NCBI RefSeq assembly: GCF_014200805.1
Contig: NZ_JACHDB010000002.1
Coordinates: 310,001 to 374,000 of the forward strand
Source of the DNA: Nocardiopsis composta
GTDB taxonomy: Bacteria; Actinomycetota; Actinomycetes; Streptosporangiales; Streptosporangiaceae
Length of the DNA: 64,000 nucleotides
Direction: 5' to 3'
The notes beneath the pieces are model-generated. The model worked only from the letters and a program-made list of their open reading frames with translations, ran no database searches and was not told the origin of the DNA. Positions 25,774 to 34,411 of this stretch are shown in pieces. How positions within the stretch are numbered: the stretch's first letter is position 1; each line of letters begins with the position of its first letter. The position numbers were made by a program, and so were the translations under genes.

Positions 25774-27108
25774 ATGAGTGATCTCGACCCGGCGGCCCCC
25801 GGCGCCCGCTCGGCGCCGGAGGCCCCGGTGGTGAGCGGGCGGGAGTCCGGACGGATCGCCTTCGCCGCGTTCGTCGGCACGGCGCTGGAGTGGTACGACT
25901 ACTTCCTCTTCGGCACCGCCGCGGCGCTGGTGTTCAACCGGCTGTACTTCACCACGCTCGACCCGACCGCGGCCACGCTCGCCGCGTTCGCCACCTTCGG
26001 CGTCGGGTTCGTGGCCCGCCCGATCGGCGCCGTGCTGTTCGGCTGGATGGGCGACCGGATCGGGCGCCGGCCGGCACTGCTGCTCACCGTGGTGGCGATC
26101 GGCGCCGCCACCGGCCTGATCGGCCTGCTGCCGGACTTCGCCGCCATCGGGGTCGCCGCGCCGCTGCTGCTGGCGCTGCTCCGCCTGGTGCAGGGCGTCG
26201 CGGTCGGCGGGGAGTGGGGCGGCGCGGTGACGCTGGCCGTCGAGCACGCCCCGCCGGACAAGCGCGGCCGCTACGCCGCCCTGCCGCAGATCGGCTCCCC
26301 GGTGGGCACCCTGCTCTCCTCGGGCGCCTTCGCGCTGGTGCTGCTGATGCCCTCCGAGCAGTTCGACTCCTGGGGCTGGCGCCTGCCGTTCCTCGCCGCG
26401 TTCCCGCTGCTCCTGGTCGCGGTCTACATCCGCCGCAAGGTGGAGGAGTCGCCGATCTTCGAGGAGCTGGAGAAGCGCGAGGAGCGCTCCAAGGTCCCGG
26501 CGGTCGACGTGTTCCGCCAGGCGTGGGGCCGGCTGCTGGTCGCGGTGGCCTCCGCGCTGCTCGGCGTCGGCGGGTTCTATGTGATGACCACCTTCGCCAT
26601 CAGCTACGGCGCCGACACCCTGGGGGTGTCCCGGAGCCTGATGGTCAACTCCACCCTGGTCGCCGCGGTGGTGCAGATCGGCGTGATCGTGGTCGCCGGC
26701 CGGTTCGCCGAGCGGCTCGGCCCCGGCCGGATGACCCTGTGGGGCGGCCTGGCCACCGCCGCCGTCGCCTTCCCGGTGTTCTGGCTGATCGACACCACCG
26801 TCCCGGCGCTGGTGGTCGTCGCGGTCGCCGCCGGGGTGGGCATCCTGTCCATCGCCTACGCGGTGTCCGGGGCGCTGCTCACCGAGCTGTTCCCGGCCCA
26901 CCTGCGCTACAGCGGCGTGGCCCTGGCCTACAACATCGCGGGCGCGCTCAGCGGCTTCCTCCCGTTCATCGCCACCGCCCTGATGGACGGCGCCGGCGGC
27001 GCCTCCTGGGTCGCCTCGCTGCTGCTCGCGGGGGTCGCCCTGATCACCGCGGCCGGCGGGTTCTACGGCGAGCGGCTCCGGGTCCGCGACGACGTGGTCG
27101 TGCGCTGA
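25774..27108 (+). CDS. MFS transporter, metabolite:H+ symporter (MHS) family
   Basis: 444 residues with 12 membrane segments. MHS signatures are clear: VGTALEWYDYFLFGTAAAL in helix 1, RPIGAVLFGWMGDRIGRRPALL (motif A), LLRLVQGVAVGGEWGGAVTLAVEHAP and WGWRLPFL. Members import carboxylates, betaines and related metabolites with protons (ProP, KgtP, ShiA). AGGAGAA precedes the ATG. It probably imports the compound degraded by the amidohydrolase upstream. Confidence 0.9.
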   Translation: MSDLDPAAPGARSAPEAPVVSGRESGRIAFAAFVGTALEWYDYFLFGTAAALVFNRLYFTTLDPTAATLAAFATFGVGFVARPIGAVLFGWMGDRIGRRPALLLTVVAIGAATGLIGLLPDFAAIGVAAPLLLALLRLVQGVAVGGEWGGAVTLAVEHAPPDKRGRYAALPQIGSPVGTLLSSGAFALVLLMPSEQFDSWGWRLPFLAAFPLLLVAVYIRRKVEESPIFEELEKREERSKVPAVDVFRQAWGRLLVAVASALLGVGGFYVMTTFAISYGADTLGVSRSLMVNSTLVAAVVQIGVIVVAGRFAERLGPGRMTLWGGLATAAVAFPVFWLIDTTVPALVVVAVAAGVGILSIAYAVSGALLTELFPAHLRYSGVALAYNIAGALSGFLPFIATALMDGAGGASWVASLLLAGVALITAAGGFYGERLRVRDDVVVR

Positions 27109-27122
27109 CGGTCCCGGCGCAC

Positions 27123-27158
27123 GCGGAGGCTCCGGCGGACGCCCGCCGGGGCCTCCGC
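27123..27158. terminator. Hairpin terminator after MHS transporter gene
   Basis: A 16-bp stem (27123-27138 with 27143-27158, a single G-U pair) closed by a 4-nt loop begins 15 bp after the transporter stop and precedes the convergent response regulator. A short CCCTCT follows. Very stable and well placed to end both transcripts. Confidence 0.65.
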
Positions 27159-27212
27159 CCTCTCGGAGGGGTCAGGTGCCCCGGCCTCCCGGAACGGCGG
27201 CCGGCGCCGGGG

Positions 27213-27932
27213 TCACCGCGGGCTCCGGCCGCCGGGCCCGTCCGGCAGGCCGGAGCGGCCCACCCAGACGGCGAGCTGGGTGCGGTCGCGCAGGCCGAGC
27301 TTGCGCAGGATGCTGGAGATGTGGTTCTTCGCGGTGCCCTCGGTGATGAACAGGCGGCGGGCGATCTGCCGGTTGGTCGCCCCCTCGCCGACCAGCCGGG
27401 CGACCTCGGCCTCCCGCTCGGAGAGCGGCGAGGCCGGCGGCCCGGGCGCGGCCGGCGGGGCCGGTGCCGCAGGGGGCGCCGCCCCAGGGCCGCGGACCAG
27501 CTCCACCAGCCGGGCGGCGGCCGCGTCGCCGAGCACCGTCTCCCCGCGGGCGGCCCGGTGCAGCGCGGCCACCAGCTCCTCGGGCGGGGTGTCCTTGAGC
27601 AGGTAGCCCTTGGCGCCGGCGCGCAGCCCGCCGAAGATGTAGTCGTCATCGTCGAAGGTGGTCAGCACCACGGCGGCCACCCGCGGGTGCTCGGCGCCCA
27701 TCCGGGAGATCAGCTCGACCCCGTCCATCCGGGGCATCCGGGCGTCGACCAGGGCGACGTCGGGGGCGGGGTCGGTGCGGGAGAGCAGGTCCAGGGCGGC
27801 CAGCCCGTCGGCGGCGTCCCCGACCACCTCGATGCTCTCCTCGATCTCCAGCAGTTTGCGCAGCCCCTGGCGCATCAGCACCTGGTCGTCCACGATCAGC
27901 ACCCGGACCGGGCGCGGCCCGTCCGGGCTCAT
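27213..27932 (-). CDS. NarL/FixJ-type (LuxR) response regulator
   Basis: 239 residues: receiver domain with DDQ, phosphoacceptor Asp in VDARMPRMDG, switch TTFDDDDYI and Lys in YLLKDTPP; then a Pro/Ala-rich linker and a LuxR helix-turn-helix (LSEREAEVARLVGEGATNRQIARRLFITEGTAKNHISSILRKLGLRDRTQLA). The start overlaps the kinase stop by 4 bp (ATGA), so the two form a pair. Targets are unknown; the divergent CPBP protease gene is the nearest candidate. Confidence 0.93.
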   Translation of the reverse strand: MSPDGPRPVRVLIVDDQVLMRQGLRKLLEIEESIEVVGDAADGLAALDLLSRTDPAPDVALVDARMPRMDGVELISRMGAEHPRVAAVVLTTFDDDDYIFGGLRAGAKGYLLKDTPPEELVAALHRAARGETVLGDAAAARLVELVRGPGAAPPAAPAPPAAPGPPASPLSEREAEVARLVGEGATNRQIARRLFITEGTAKNHISSILRKLGLRDRTQLAVWVGRSGLPDGPGGRSPR

Positions 27933-29248
27933 CGGGCCGCCTCCGCCCTGGCGGCCCCGCCGCGGTCCTCCGCTCCGGGGCGGACCGGCAGTACCGCGCG
28001 GAGCTCGAAGCCGCCGCCGGCCCGGTTGCCGGCCTCCAGGGTCCCGCCGACCGCCTGAACCCGCTCGCCCAGGCCGCGCAGGCCGAAGCCGCCGCCGGAG
28101 CGGTCCGGGTCGCCGCCCACCCCGTCGTCGGCCACCGCCAGCTCGATGCGCTCCCCGGTGCAGGCCAGCCGGACCTCGATGTGCGCGGCCGCCGCGTGCC
28201 GGGCCGCGTTGGTCAGGCCCTCCTGGACGATCCGGTAGCAGACCAGCTCGGTCTCCTCCCCGGGGTCGGGCCAGTCCCCCTCCTGGGTGAAGGAGACGGC
28301 GGGGTCGTCCTTGCTCCCGGAGAACGCCGAGGCCAGCGCGCGCATCGCGTCCGGTCCGGCTCGGCCCTCCAGGCGCAGCGGCCGCAGCGCGCGCACCCAC
28401 CGCCGGGTGTCGGCCAGCGCCTCCTGGGTGAGCCGCCGGGCGTCGCGCACCTCGTCCCAGGCCGCATCGGGGCGGGCCCGCCGGAACCGCTCGGCGTTGG
28501 CCAGGCCCATGTTGATCACGGTCAGATAGTGCCCGACCGAGTCGTGCATCTCCCGCGCCATCCGGGCGCGCTCCTCGGCGATGGACAGCTCCCGGGTGCG
28601 CTCGGCGTAGCGGCGCAGCTCGGCGTGGGCGCCCTCCAGCTCGGAGAGGAGGGAGCGGGTCTGCTCGGCCCGGCGCCGCGCGTCGAGCAGGCCGCTGAAG
28701 ACCAGGATCATCATCGCCCCCAGGAACAGCAGCGTGGCGGCCTCGAACAGGCCGCGCAGCAGCGAGTCACCGGTGAGCGCGAAGACCGGGAGCGGGGTGA
28801 CGGCGGACAGCAGGGCGCAGACCGCCGCCGCGCGGACGCCCAGCACCAGCACGACGTTGCCGATCGCGATGCTGGAGACCACGAACACCGGGGCGCCGCC
28901 CGAGGTGAGCATCACCAGGTGCGCCGAGGCGAAGAAGGCGATGCTCAGCACCGCGGCCCGGCGCGGCAGCGGCTGCGCCGCCCAGTGCAGGAACGGCCAG
29001 CACAGCCCGGCGCCCGCCAGCGCGGCCAGGTGGGCCAGGTCGAGAAGGTCCTGCACCGGGTCCGGCGCGGGGGAGGGGGCGGGGGCGGCGAGGGACGCGT
29101 AGTGGCCGACCGCCGCCAGCTGGATCAGGAAGGTGCCCCAGAACAGCGCGGACAGCACCAGGGGCGCCCGCCCCCGGTCGTTCAGCGCCACCCATCCGCC
29201 CAGGCCCCGCATGTCGCTCCGGCCCTCGCCCCGGTCGTCCCCGTCCAT
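27929..29248 (-). CDS. Two-component sensor histidine kinase, HisKA_3 type
   Basis: 439 residues: about six N-terminal membrane segments forming an integral-membrane sensor, a coiled-coil stretch (RRRAEQTRSLLSELEGAHAEL), the HisKA_3 phosphoacceptor motif (ERARMAREMHDSVGHYLTVI) and a HATPase domain (YRIVQEGLTNAARHAAA, VADDGVGGD, GFGLRGLGERV). Typical actinomycete NarX/DesK-like kinase sensing the membrane or a hydrophobic cue. The ATG at 29248 has no ribosome-binding site; an in-frame ATG at 29212 follows GGAG and may be the true start. Confidence 0.9.
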   Translation of the reverse strand: MDGDDRGEGRSDMRGLGGWVALNDRGRAPLVLSALFWGTFLIQLAAVGHYASLAAPAPSPAPDPVQDLLDLAHLAALAGAGLCWPFLHWAAQPLPRRAAVLSIAFFASAHLVMLTSGGAPVFVVSSIAIGNVVLVLGVRAAAVCALLSAVTPLPVFALTGDSLLRGLFEAATLLFLGAMMILVFSGLLDARRRAEQTRSLLSELEGAHAELRRYAERTRELSIAEERARMAREMHDSVGHYLTVINMGLANAERFRRARPDAAWDEVRDARRLTQEALADTRRWVRALRPLRLEGRAGPDAMRALASAFSGSKDDPAVSFTQEGDWPDPGEETELVCYRIVQEGLTNAARHAAAAHIEVRLACTGERIELAVADDGVGGDPDRSGGGFGLRGLGERVQAVGGTLEAGNRAGGGFELRAVLPVRPGAEDRGGAARAEAAR

Positions 29249-29439
29249 GCGCCGAAGCTAGCACCGCTCCGGGGGGCGGGGGCGGGGCGGCGGGTCATGG
29301 AGGGGTCATGCCCGGGCCCATGACCATCGGCACATGCGGCGGCCCGCGGTCCCCGCCCCGGCGGGCCCGCCGCCGGAGATGACCGTCATGTGCCTGCGGC
29401 CCGATGCCCGCGGCCGGGGCGCGGCCGTACCGTCCCGGC

Positions 29440-30441
29440 ATGACCTCCACCACCACGCGCCGCCCGGCCGGCGGCGGCTTCATCGAAGCGGCCGGGTCGG
29501 GCGCCCGCAGTACGCACCCGCTGGCCACCGTTCCGCTGACCCAGATCTTCTACCTGATCGGCCTGCTGCCCGGGGTGCTCCTGCTCGGCCCGGCGCTGGA
29601 GCGGATGCTCGGCGAGGAGACCGACCCCGGGATCGCCATCGTGCTCAACGCGCTGGCGGTCCCGCTCAACTACGCCTTCCCCTACGCGGTGCTCTGGATG
29701 TGGCTGCGCTACTACGAGCGGCGCTCCTTCGCCTCGACCGGGTTCGGTTTCGACCGGCGCACCCTGCCCGGCCTCGGCTGGGGGACGCTCCTGGCCATCG
29801 GCTACATCCTCGCCTGGATCGGCGTCTCGCTGGCCGCGGGCACCGCGCGCTTCGACCGGTTCGCCGACTTCAGCAACGGCGGGGCCGCGGGCGTGCTGCT
29901 GGTCGGCGCCCTGGTCCTGGTGATGCGGATCGTCATGGTCGGCATCGAGGAGCAGCTGTTCCGCGGCTGGATGCTGCAGGCCGTCGGGGTGCGCTGGGGC
30001 AGGGCGGCGGGGGTGCTGCTCTCCTCCGCCTGCTTCTCGCTGTTCCACTTCTTCTTCATCGGGAACCTGCTCCTGCCCGGGACGAGCTCGCATGAAGCGC
30101 ACTGGGTGCTGATGCTCAACATCTTCCTGTGGGCGGTGTTCGCCGCCCTGGTCACGCTGGTCACCGGCGACCTGTGGGCGGCCACCGCCTTCCACGCCGC
30201 CGCGCTGATCCTGCCGAGCTTCCTGCTCACCGTGGCCCTGCCCGCCGCCTCCGCCAAGGGCTGGCCCGGCACCGAGGACGCCTCCGGGCTGCTCATCGTC
30301 ACCGTCACCGACCCGACGTTCTACACCGGCGGGGCGGGGTTCGCCGGCCTGTTCGAGGGGCTTCCGGCCACCGCGGTGCTCGCCGTCCTGGCGGCCGCCG
30401 CCTGGCTGCGGCTGCGCCGCAAGGAGCACGCGGCCCGCTGA
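29440..30441 (+). CDS. CPBP family intramembrane metalloprotease
   Basis: 333 residues, about eight membrane segments. The CPBP (Abi) glutamic-protease motifs are present: EEQLFRGWML (EExxxR), SLFHFFFIGN (FxxxH) and TAFHAA. These membrane proteases relate to CAAX prenyl endopeptidases and bacteriocin-immunity proteins; the substrate is unknown. The ATG at 29440 has no Shine-Dalgarno sequence, suggesting a leaderless transcript. It is divergent from the NarL-type two-component operon, 191 bp away, and may be its target. Confidence 0.88.
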   Translation: MTSTTTRRPAGGGFIEAAGSGARSTHPLATVPLTQIFYLIGLLPGVLLLGPALERMLGEETDPGIAIVLNALAVPLNYAFPYAVLWMWLRYYERRSFASTGFGFDRRTLPGLGWGTLLAIGYILAWIGVSLAAGTARFDRFADFSNGGAAGVLLVGALVLVMRIVMVGIEEQLFRGWMLQAVGVRWGRAAGVLLSSACFSLFHFFFIGNLLLPGTSSHEAHWVLMLNIFLWAVFAALVTLVTGDLWAATAFHAAALILPSFLLTVALPAASAKGWPGTEDASGLLIVTVTDPTFYTGGAGFAGLFEGLPATAVLAVLAAAAWLRLRRKEHAAR

Positions 30442-30515
30442 AGGGCGGGAGCGGGCGGGGCGCCCTGCGGAGCGGAGGCGGGGCGGAGCGGGCACCGGCC
30501 GCCCCGCCGGGCCGG

Positions 30516-31016
30516 CTACACCCGGTCCTCGAAGACCTGGACCGCGGTGCCGCGGACCGGGATCCGCTCGGTCGGGGTGAAGCCCCGGCCCCGGTAGTAC
30601 TCGATGAGCGCGCCGTCGCCGCCGGCCCAGCAGTCCACCCGGAGCAGCGAGACGCCGCGCTCGCGGGCCCGGCCCCGGGCGAAGTCGAGCAGCCGGCCGC
30701 CGATGTCCCGCCCGGCGAACCTGCGGTCGGTGACCAGCAGGTCGACGTAGAGCTCCGGTTCGGGGGCCGGGGGGACGTAGGGCAGCGGCGCCTCGCCCAG
30801 CCCCAGCGCCCCGGCCGGGGCGCCGCCGTCCTCGGCGATCCACAGCCGTCCGCCGTCCGCCCGGTCCCGCACCGGCCGCACCCGCTCCGGGATCTCCGAC
30901 CAGGGGACGCTCCCCCACTGGTCGGAGCGCCCCCGGGAGGCGAGCCAGCGCACCGCGCCGTCCAGCATCGCCATGACCGCGGGGACGTCGCCGGCCCCGC
31001 CCTTCCTGATCCGCAT
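30516..31016 (-). CDS. GNAT family N-acetyltransferase
   Basis: 166 residues from an ATG with GAGGAGGA upstream. GNAT elements are visible: N-terminal MRIRKGGAGDVPAVMAML, LYVDLLVTDRRFAGRDIGGRLLDFARGRA (acetyl-CoA pyrophosphate-binding R/Q-x-x-G-x-G/A region) and IEYYRGRGFTPTERI. It transfers acetyl from acetyl-CoA to an amine; the acceptor is unknown. Convergent with the CPBP protease gene. Confidence 0.88.
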   Translation of the reverse strand: MRIRKGGAGDVPAVMAMLDGAVRWLASRGRSDQWGSVPWSEIPERVRPVRDRADGGRLWIAEDGGAPAGALGLGEAPLPYVPPAPEPELYVDLLVTDRRFAGRDIGGRLLDFARGRARERGVSLLRVDCWAGGDGALIEYYRGRGFTPTERIPVRGTAVQVFEDRV

Positions 31017-31123
31017 CGCGTTCCTCCTCGCAGGGAAGGTAACCACGGAGCGGCCCGGGGCCTCCACCCCTCATCGCCCCCTTTCTCCCGTGCCGTGCCG
31101 TGCGCGGGCGGGCGCGGGCCGGT

Positions 31124-32137
31124 TCAGCGGGCCAGGGCGCTCTCCCCGGGGGCCGTCCGGTCCACGGGCAGTCCCAGGTCGGAGGCGAGGCGGGCGACGG
31201 AGGAGTCGTGCCGGAAGTCGGCGAGGTGCAGGCCGCGGACCCCCGGCTGGGCCAGCGCGTGCCGGGCCTGCTCCAGCGCCAGCAGGTAGGCGGCCTCGCG
31301 CTGGTCGGAGGCGCCCTCCACCCGGGTGACGGTCTCCTCCGGCACCGCGATGCCGGGTACGTGGTCGTTCATGAAGCGCAGCGCGCGTGCCCCCTTCACC
31401 AGCGCGATGGTGGGCAGCAGCGCGGTGCCGCGGGTCAGCCCGGCGGAGGCGGCCAGCGAGCAGAACGCCTCCAGGTGCTCGGGCCGGTAGCAGATCTGCA
31501 GCTGGAGGAAGCGGGCGCCGGCCGCGGCCTTCTTCAGCGCCCGGCGGACCCGGTACTCGAACGGCGGCGCCGCCGGGTTCTCCACCGCGCCGATGAGCAG
31601 CGGGGGCGGCGGTTCCAGCGGCCGGCCGGACAGGAAGCGCCCGTGCGCCAGCGAGGCGGCGGCGCGGATCAGCTGCACGCCGTCCAGGTCGAACACCCGG
31701 CGGGCCTCGGGCTCGTCGCCGGCGGTGACGTCGTCGCCGGTCAGGCAGGAGATCGCGGTGACGCCGTGCAGCGCGGCGCCGACGATGTCGGACTGCAGGG
31801 CGAGCCGGTTCTTGTCCCGGCAGACCACCTGGAGGATCGGCTCCACCCCCAGGCTCTTCAGCGCGATCGCGATGGCGACGTTGGAGGCGTGCGCGTGCGC
31901 GGCCGGGTTGTCGGTGGCGTTCAGCGCGTCGACGTAGGGGGCCAGCCGGGCGACGTGCGCCGCGACGGCGGCGACCCCGCCGGTGTCGACCACCGGACAC
32001 TCCGCGGTGAGCACCGGGCGGACCGGGTCCGCCGCGGTGAGCAGCTCGGCCAGTGCCGAGGGCGGCTGCGGGGCCGGCGCGGGCGGCTCCGCGCCGGCGG
32101 GGCCGAGCGGTGCGCCGGACGGGTCCGGGGCCGTCAT
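31124..32137 (-). CDS. Methylenetetrahydrofolate reductase-like protein (MetF family)
   Basis: 337 residues. A MetF-type TIM barrel is indicated by YVDALNATDNPAAHAHASNVAIA, LGVEPILQVVCRDKNRLALQSDIVGAALHGV, ISCLTGDD and FLQLQICYRPEHLEAF. The family interconverts 5-methyl- and 5,10-methylene-tetrahydrofolate on FAD. It is coupled by a 4-bp ATGA overlap to the Cys-rich gene upstream and is divergent from the DmdA-like demethylase, so it more likely oxidises methyl-THF produced by demethylation than serves methionine synthesis. The N-terminal 25 residues are Pro/Ala-rich. Catalytic direction is inferred from context. Confidence 0.85.
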   Translation of the reverse strand: MTAPDPSGAPLGPAGAEPPAPAPQPPSALAELLTAADPVRPVLTAECPVVDTGGVAAVAAHVARLAPYVDALNATDNPAAHAHASNVAIAIALKSLGVEPILQVVCRDKNRLALQSDIVGAALHGVTAISCLTGDDVTAGDEPEARRVFDLDGVQLIRAAASLAHGRFLSGRPLEPPPPLLIGAVENPAAPPFEYRVRRALKKAAAGARFLQLQICYRPEHLEAFCSLAASAGLTRGTALLPTIALVKGARALRFMNDHVPGIAVPEETVTRVEGASDQREAAYLLALEQARHALAQPGVRGLHLADFRHDSSVARLASDLGLPVDRTAPGESALAR

Positions 32138-32673
32138 CGGGCGGCCTCCGCCGCGGCTCCGCCGGTGCGCCCGGCCCCCTTCCCGGCCGCCGGGTCCCCG
32201 GGGGCGGGCTCCGCCGGTGCGCCCCGGCCCAGGGTGCGCAGCTCGGCCTCCTCCGGGTCGGGCCCGGCGCCGGGCGGTTCCGGCGGACGCGGGGCGCCGC
32301 CGGAACCGCGGTGCTCCTCGGCGGACCAGCCGTCCGGGGTCACCCGGTCCCGGCCGGTCAGCAGGTTGGCCCAGGAGGAGGTGCCTTCGAGGCGGTTGTC
32401 GACCGGGGCGCGCAGCTCGTCGAAGTCCGACCGGAACGGGCCGGGCAGCCGCTCGGCGCGGGTGTAGGCCTTGAGCCAGACGCAGCGCATGGACGGCACG
32501 ACCTCGCAGGAACCGTCCTCGCGGACCCCGCCGCAGGGGCCGTTGCGCAGGCTCTTCGGACAGGTCATCGGGCAGGTGAAGCCGGTGGAGTGCAGGACGC
32601 ACTGGCCGCACATGCGGCAGTCCCAGACGGGCTTCTTGACGGCGTGTTCGATGGTGGCGAGAAGCGTGGCCAT
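32134..32673 (-). CDS. MTHFR C-terminal-like Cys-rich protein
   Basis: 179 residues. The first 65 match the methylenetetrahydrofolate reductase C-terminal domain found beside some MetF proteins, with a dense cysteine pattern (CRMCGQCVLHSTGFTCPMTCPKS, NGPCGG, GSCEV) likely to bind Fe-S or zinc. The rest (from about residue 110) is Pro/Gly/Ala-rich and probably disordered. Upstream GAGG supports the ATG at 32673. With the coupled MetF-like protein it probably forms a two-subunit C1-folate enzyme, the small subunit possibly passing electrons. Confidence 0.82.
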   Translation of the reverse strand: MATLLATIEHAVKKPVWDCRMCGQCVLHSTGFTCPMTCPKSLRNGPCGGVREDGSCEVVPSMRCVWLKAYTRAERLPGPFRSDFDELRAPVDNRLEGTSSWANLLTGRDRVTPDGWSAEEHRGSGGAPRPPEPPGAGPDPEEAELRTLGRGAPAEPAPGDPAAGKGAGRTGGAAAEAAR

Positions 32674-32871
32674 GGTCAGCCTCGTTCCGTGAGCCGGTCG
32701 GCGGCCGCCCGCCGGGACGGGCCGGGCGGTCGCCGGGGAGCCGCGTGGTGGGGGCCGGTGCGGTCCGTCGGAGCGGGCCAGGACGCCACCAGCGATCAAG
32801 TTGCTCTATGTGCAACAGAGCGCATATCAGGGAACATCTTCAGATGGACACAGCGTAGAATCGGCCGATTC

Positions 32872-32895
32872 GTTGCGTCAATGGATCCTCGTTGC
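32872..32895. promoter_or_regulatory. GTTGCG-N13-GTTGC direct-repeat operator 1
   Basis: GTTGCG at 32872-32877 and GTTGC at 32891-32895, 19 bp apart start to start, overlapping the -35 element of the leftward MTHFR-C/MetF promoter. Two more pairs with identical spacing lie before the two rightward units. A 19-bp period places both half sites on nearly the same helix face. Confidence 0.6.
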
Positions 32896-32958
32896 ATAAG
32901 GCGGAACTAATCCGCTCGCGCACTCCTTGACAGCGTCGGCGAAGCCGGGGGACGCTCT

Positions 32959-32983
32959 GTTGCGCATGGCGATCCTCGTTGCG
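32959..32983. promoter_or_regulatory. GTTGCG-N13-GTTGCG direct-repeat operator 2
   Basis: GTTGCG at 32959-32964 and 32978-32983, just downstream of the -10-like GACGCT of the DmdA-like gene promoter and ending 22 bp before its ATG. The 20 bp around it are nearly a duplicate of operator 1 (shared GATCCTCGTTGC). Confidence 0.6.
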
Positions 32984-33004
32984 CATCGAGTGGTGGAGGT
33001 CCAG

Positions 33005-34213
33005 ATGCCCGTTAACGAGAGCCCGGAGATCCTGCTCTACCCGCGGATCAGGAAGTCGCCGTTCTTCTACGCCTCGCGCAGGCACGGCGTCGCCAAGTAC
33101 AGCGTCTACAACCACACCTACCACCCGCGCCACTACGGCGACCCGGTCGCCGAGTACTGGCACCTCCTCAACGGCGTGACCCTGTGGGACGTCGGGGTGG
33201 AGCGGCAGGTCGAGATCACCGGCCCGGACGCCTTCGCGTTCACCAACATGCTGGTCCCCCGCGACCTCGACAAGTGCGCCGTGGGGCAGTGCAAGTACGT
33301 GTTCGTCACCGCGCCCGACGGCGGCATCATCAACGACCCGGTGCTGCTCCGCCTGGGGGAGAACCACTTCTGGCTCTCGCTGGCCGACAGCGACGTGCTG
33401 CTGTGGGCCCAGGGCCTGGCCCACAGCAGCGGCATGGACGTCACCGTCCGCGAACCCGACGTCGGCCCGGTGCAGGTGCAGGGCCCGCTCTCGCGCGAGG
33501 TCATGAAGGACCTGTTCGGCCCCTCCGTGCTGGACATCGGCTACTACCGGTGCGCCGAGTACCAGCTGGACGGCATGGACGTCGTCGTCTCGCGCACCGG
33601 CTACACCTCCGAGATCGGCTTCGAGATCTACCTGCGCAACGCCTCGCGCGACGGGGTGCGGCTCTGGGAGACCGTGCTGGAGGCCGGCCGGCCGCACGGC
33701 ATCGAGGTCATCGGGCCCTGCCACATCCGCCGCATCGAGGGAGGCATCCTCGCCTGGGGCAGCGACATCGGCCTGGACACCAACCCGTTCGAGGTGGGCT
33801 ACGGCTACGAGGTCAGCTGGATGGTCGACCTCGCCCAGGAGGCGGACTTCATCGGCAAGGCCGCGCTCACCCGGATCCGCGACGAGGGCGTGCGGCGCAA
33901 GCTGGTCGGGGTGGAGATCGGCGGCTCCCGGCTGGGTAGCTACAACGACGGGTCGATGATCGACGCCTTCCCGGTCTACGCGCCCGGCGGCGACGCGCCG
34001 ATCGGCAAGGTCACCTCGGCCTGCCACTCGCCCCGGCTGGACCGCAACATCGGGTTCGCCATGGTCCCGATCGGCTCCGCGGAGCTCGGCACCGAGCTCC
34101 TGGTCGGCCGCCCCGGTGAGACGGTCCCCGCGGTGGTCGTGGAGAAGCCCTTCGTCGACCCGCAGAAGATGCTGCCCAAGCAGGACCTGCGCGCCTCGGC
34201 CGCCCCGGGGTGA
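33005..34213 (+). CDS. DmdA-like tetrahydrofolate-dependent demethylase (GcvT family)
   Basis: 402 residues from an ATG with GGAGG 6 bp upstream. It belongs to the aminomethyltransferase (GcvT) fold but matches DMSP demethylase DmdA more than glycine-cleavage T protein: KYSVYNHTYHP, LWDVGVERQVEITGPDAFAF, LVPRDL, GQCKYVF, GGIINDPVLLRLGENHFWLSLADSDVLLWAQG, EPDVGPVQVQGPLS and RRIEGGILAWGSDI. DmdA moves a methyl group from a sulfonium to tetrahydrofolate. Here the gene is divergent from MetF/MTHFR-C genes, which would oxidise methyl-THF, and upstream of dimethylglycine/sarcosine oxidation genes. The real substrate could be glycine betaine, another quaternary amine, or DMSP. Confidence 0.8.
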   Translation: MPVNESPEILLYPRIRKSPFFYASRRHGVAKYSVYNHTYHPRHYGDPVAEYWHLLNGVTLWDVGVERQVEITGPDAFAFTNMLVPRDLDKCAVGQCKYVFVTAPDGGIINDPVLLRLGENHFWLSLADSDVLLWAQGLAHSSGMDVTVREPDVGPVQVQGPLSREVMKDLFGPSVLDIGYYRCAEYQLDGMDVVVSRTGYTSEIGFEIYLRNASRDGVRLWETVLEAGRPHGIEVIGPCHIRRIEGGILAWGSDIGLDTNPFEVGYGYEVSWMVDLAQEADFIGKAALTRIRDEGVRRKLVGVEIGGSRLGSYNDGSMIDAFPVYAPGGDAPIGKVTSACHSPRLDRNIGFAMVPIGSAELGTELLVGRPGETVPAVVVEKPFVDPQKMLPKQDLRASAAPG

Positions 34214-34322
34214 GGCGGGCGGCGGGGGCCGGGCGGCCGCCCGGCGCGATCCGCGCGGGCCCGCCCGGTCACCCGCCGCACCGGAGCGGAGAGGGCCGGG
34301 CGATCCGGGGCGCGCGGGTCCC

Positions 34323-34376
34323 TTGACAGTGCGGAACGCGCGGCGGACGCTGTTGCGTAGAACGCCGAGCGTTGCG
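34323..34376 (+). promoter_or_regulatory. Promoter and GTTGCG operator 3, before the DMG-oxidase-like gene
   Basis: TTGACA (34323-34328), 17-bp spacer, GACGCT (34346-34351), then GTTGCG at 34352-34357 and 34371-34376. This copies the layout before the DmdA-like gene (TTGACA-N18-GACGCT-GTTGCG-N13-GTTGCG). The long catabolic operon therefore has its own promoter, 35 bp before the ATG at 34412, under the same control. Confidence 0.65.
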
Positions 34377-34411
34377 CGGAATGAAACATCGATGGCGAAG
34401 GCAGGGCTGTC

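Larger units (their letters stand above)
32674..33004. promoter_or_regulatory. Divergent promoter region of the C1/demethylation locus
   Basis: 331 bp between the leftward MTHFR-C/MetF pair and the rightward DmdA-like gene. Leftward promoter: TTGACG (32881-32876) and TACGCT (32857-32852), 18-bp spacer. Rightward: TTGACA (32927-32932) and GACGCT (32951-32956), 18-bp spacer. Two GTTGC(G) direct-repeat pairs with 19-bp period lie at 32872/32891 and 32959/32978, and an inverted repeat GTTGC-N7-GCAAC at 32800-32816. The first pair overlaps the leftward -35 region, the second follows the rightward -10 region. Confidence 0.7.

Noticed and set aside
32674-33004. Possible glycine or SAM riboswitch before the DmdA-like gene
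   Set aside because: I see no conserved aptamer core; the repeats fit DNA operators around -35/-10 elements better.
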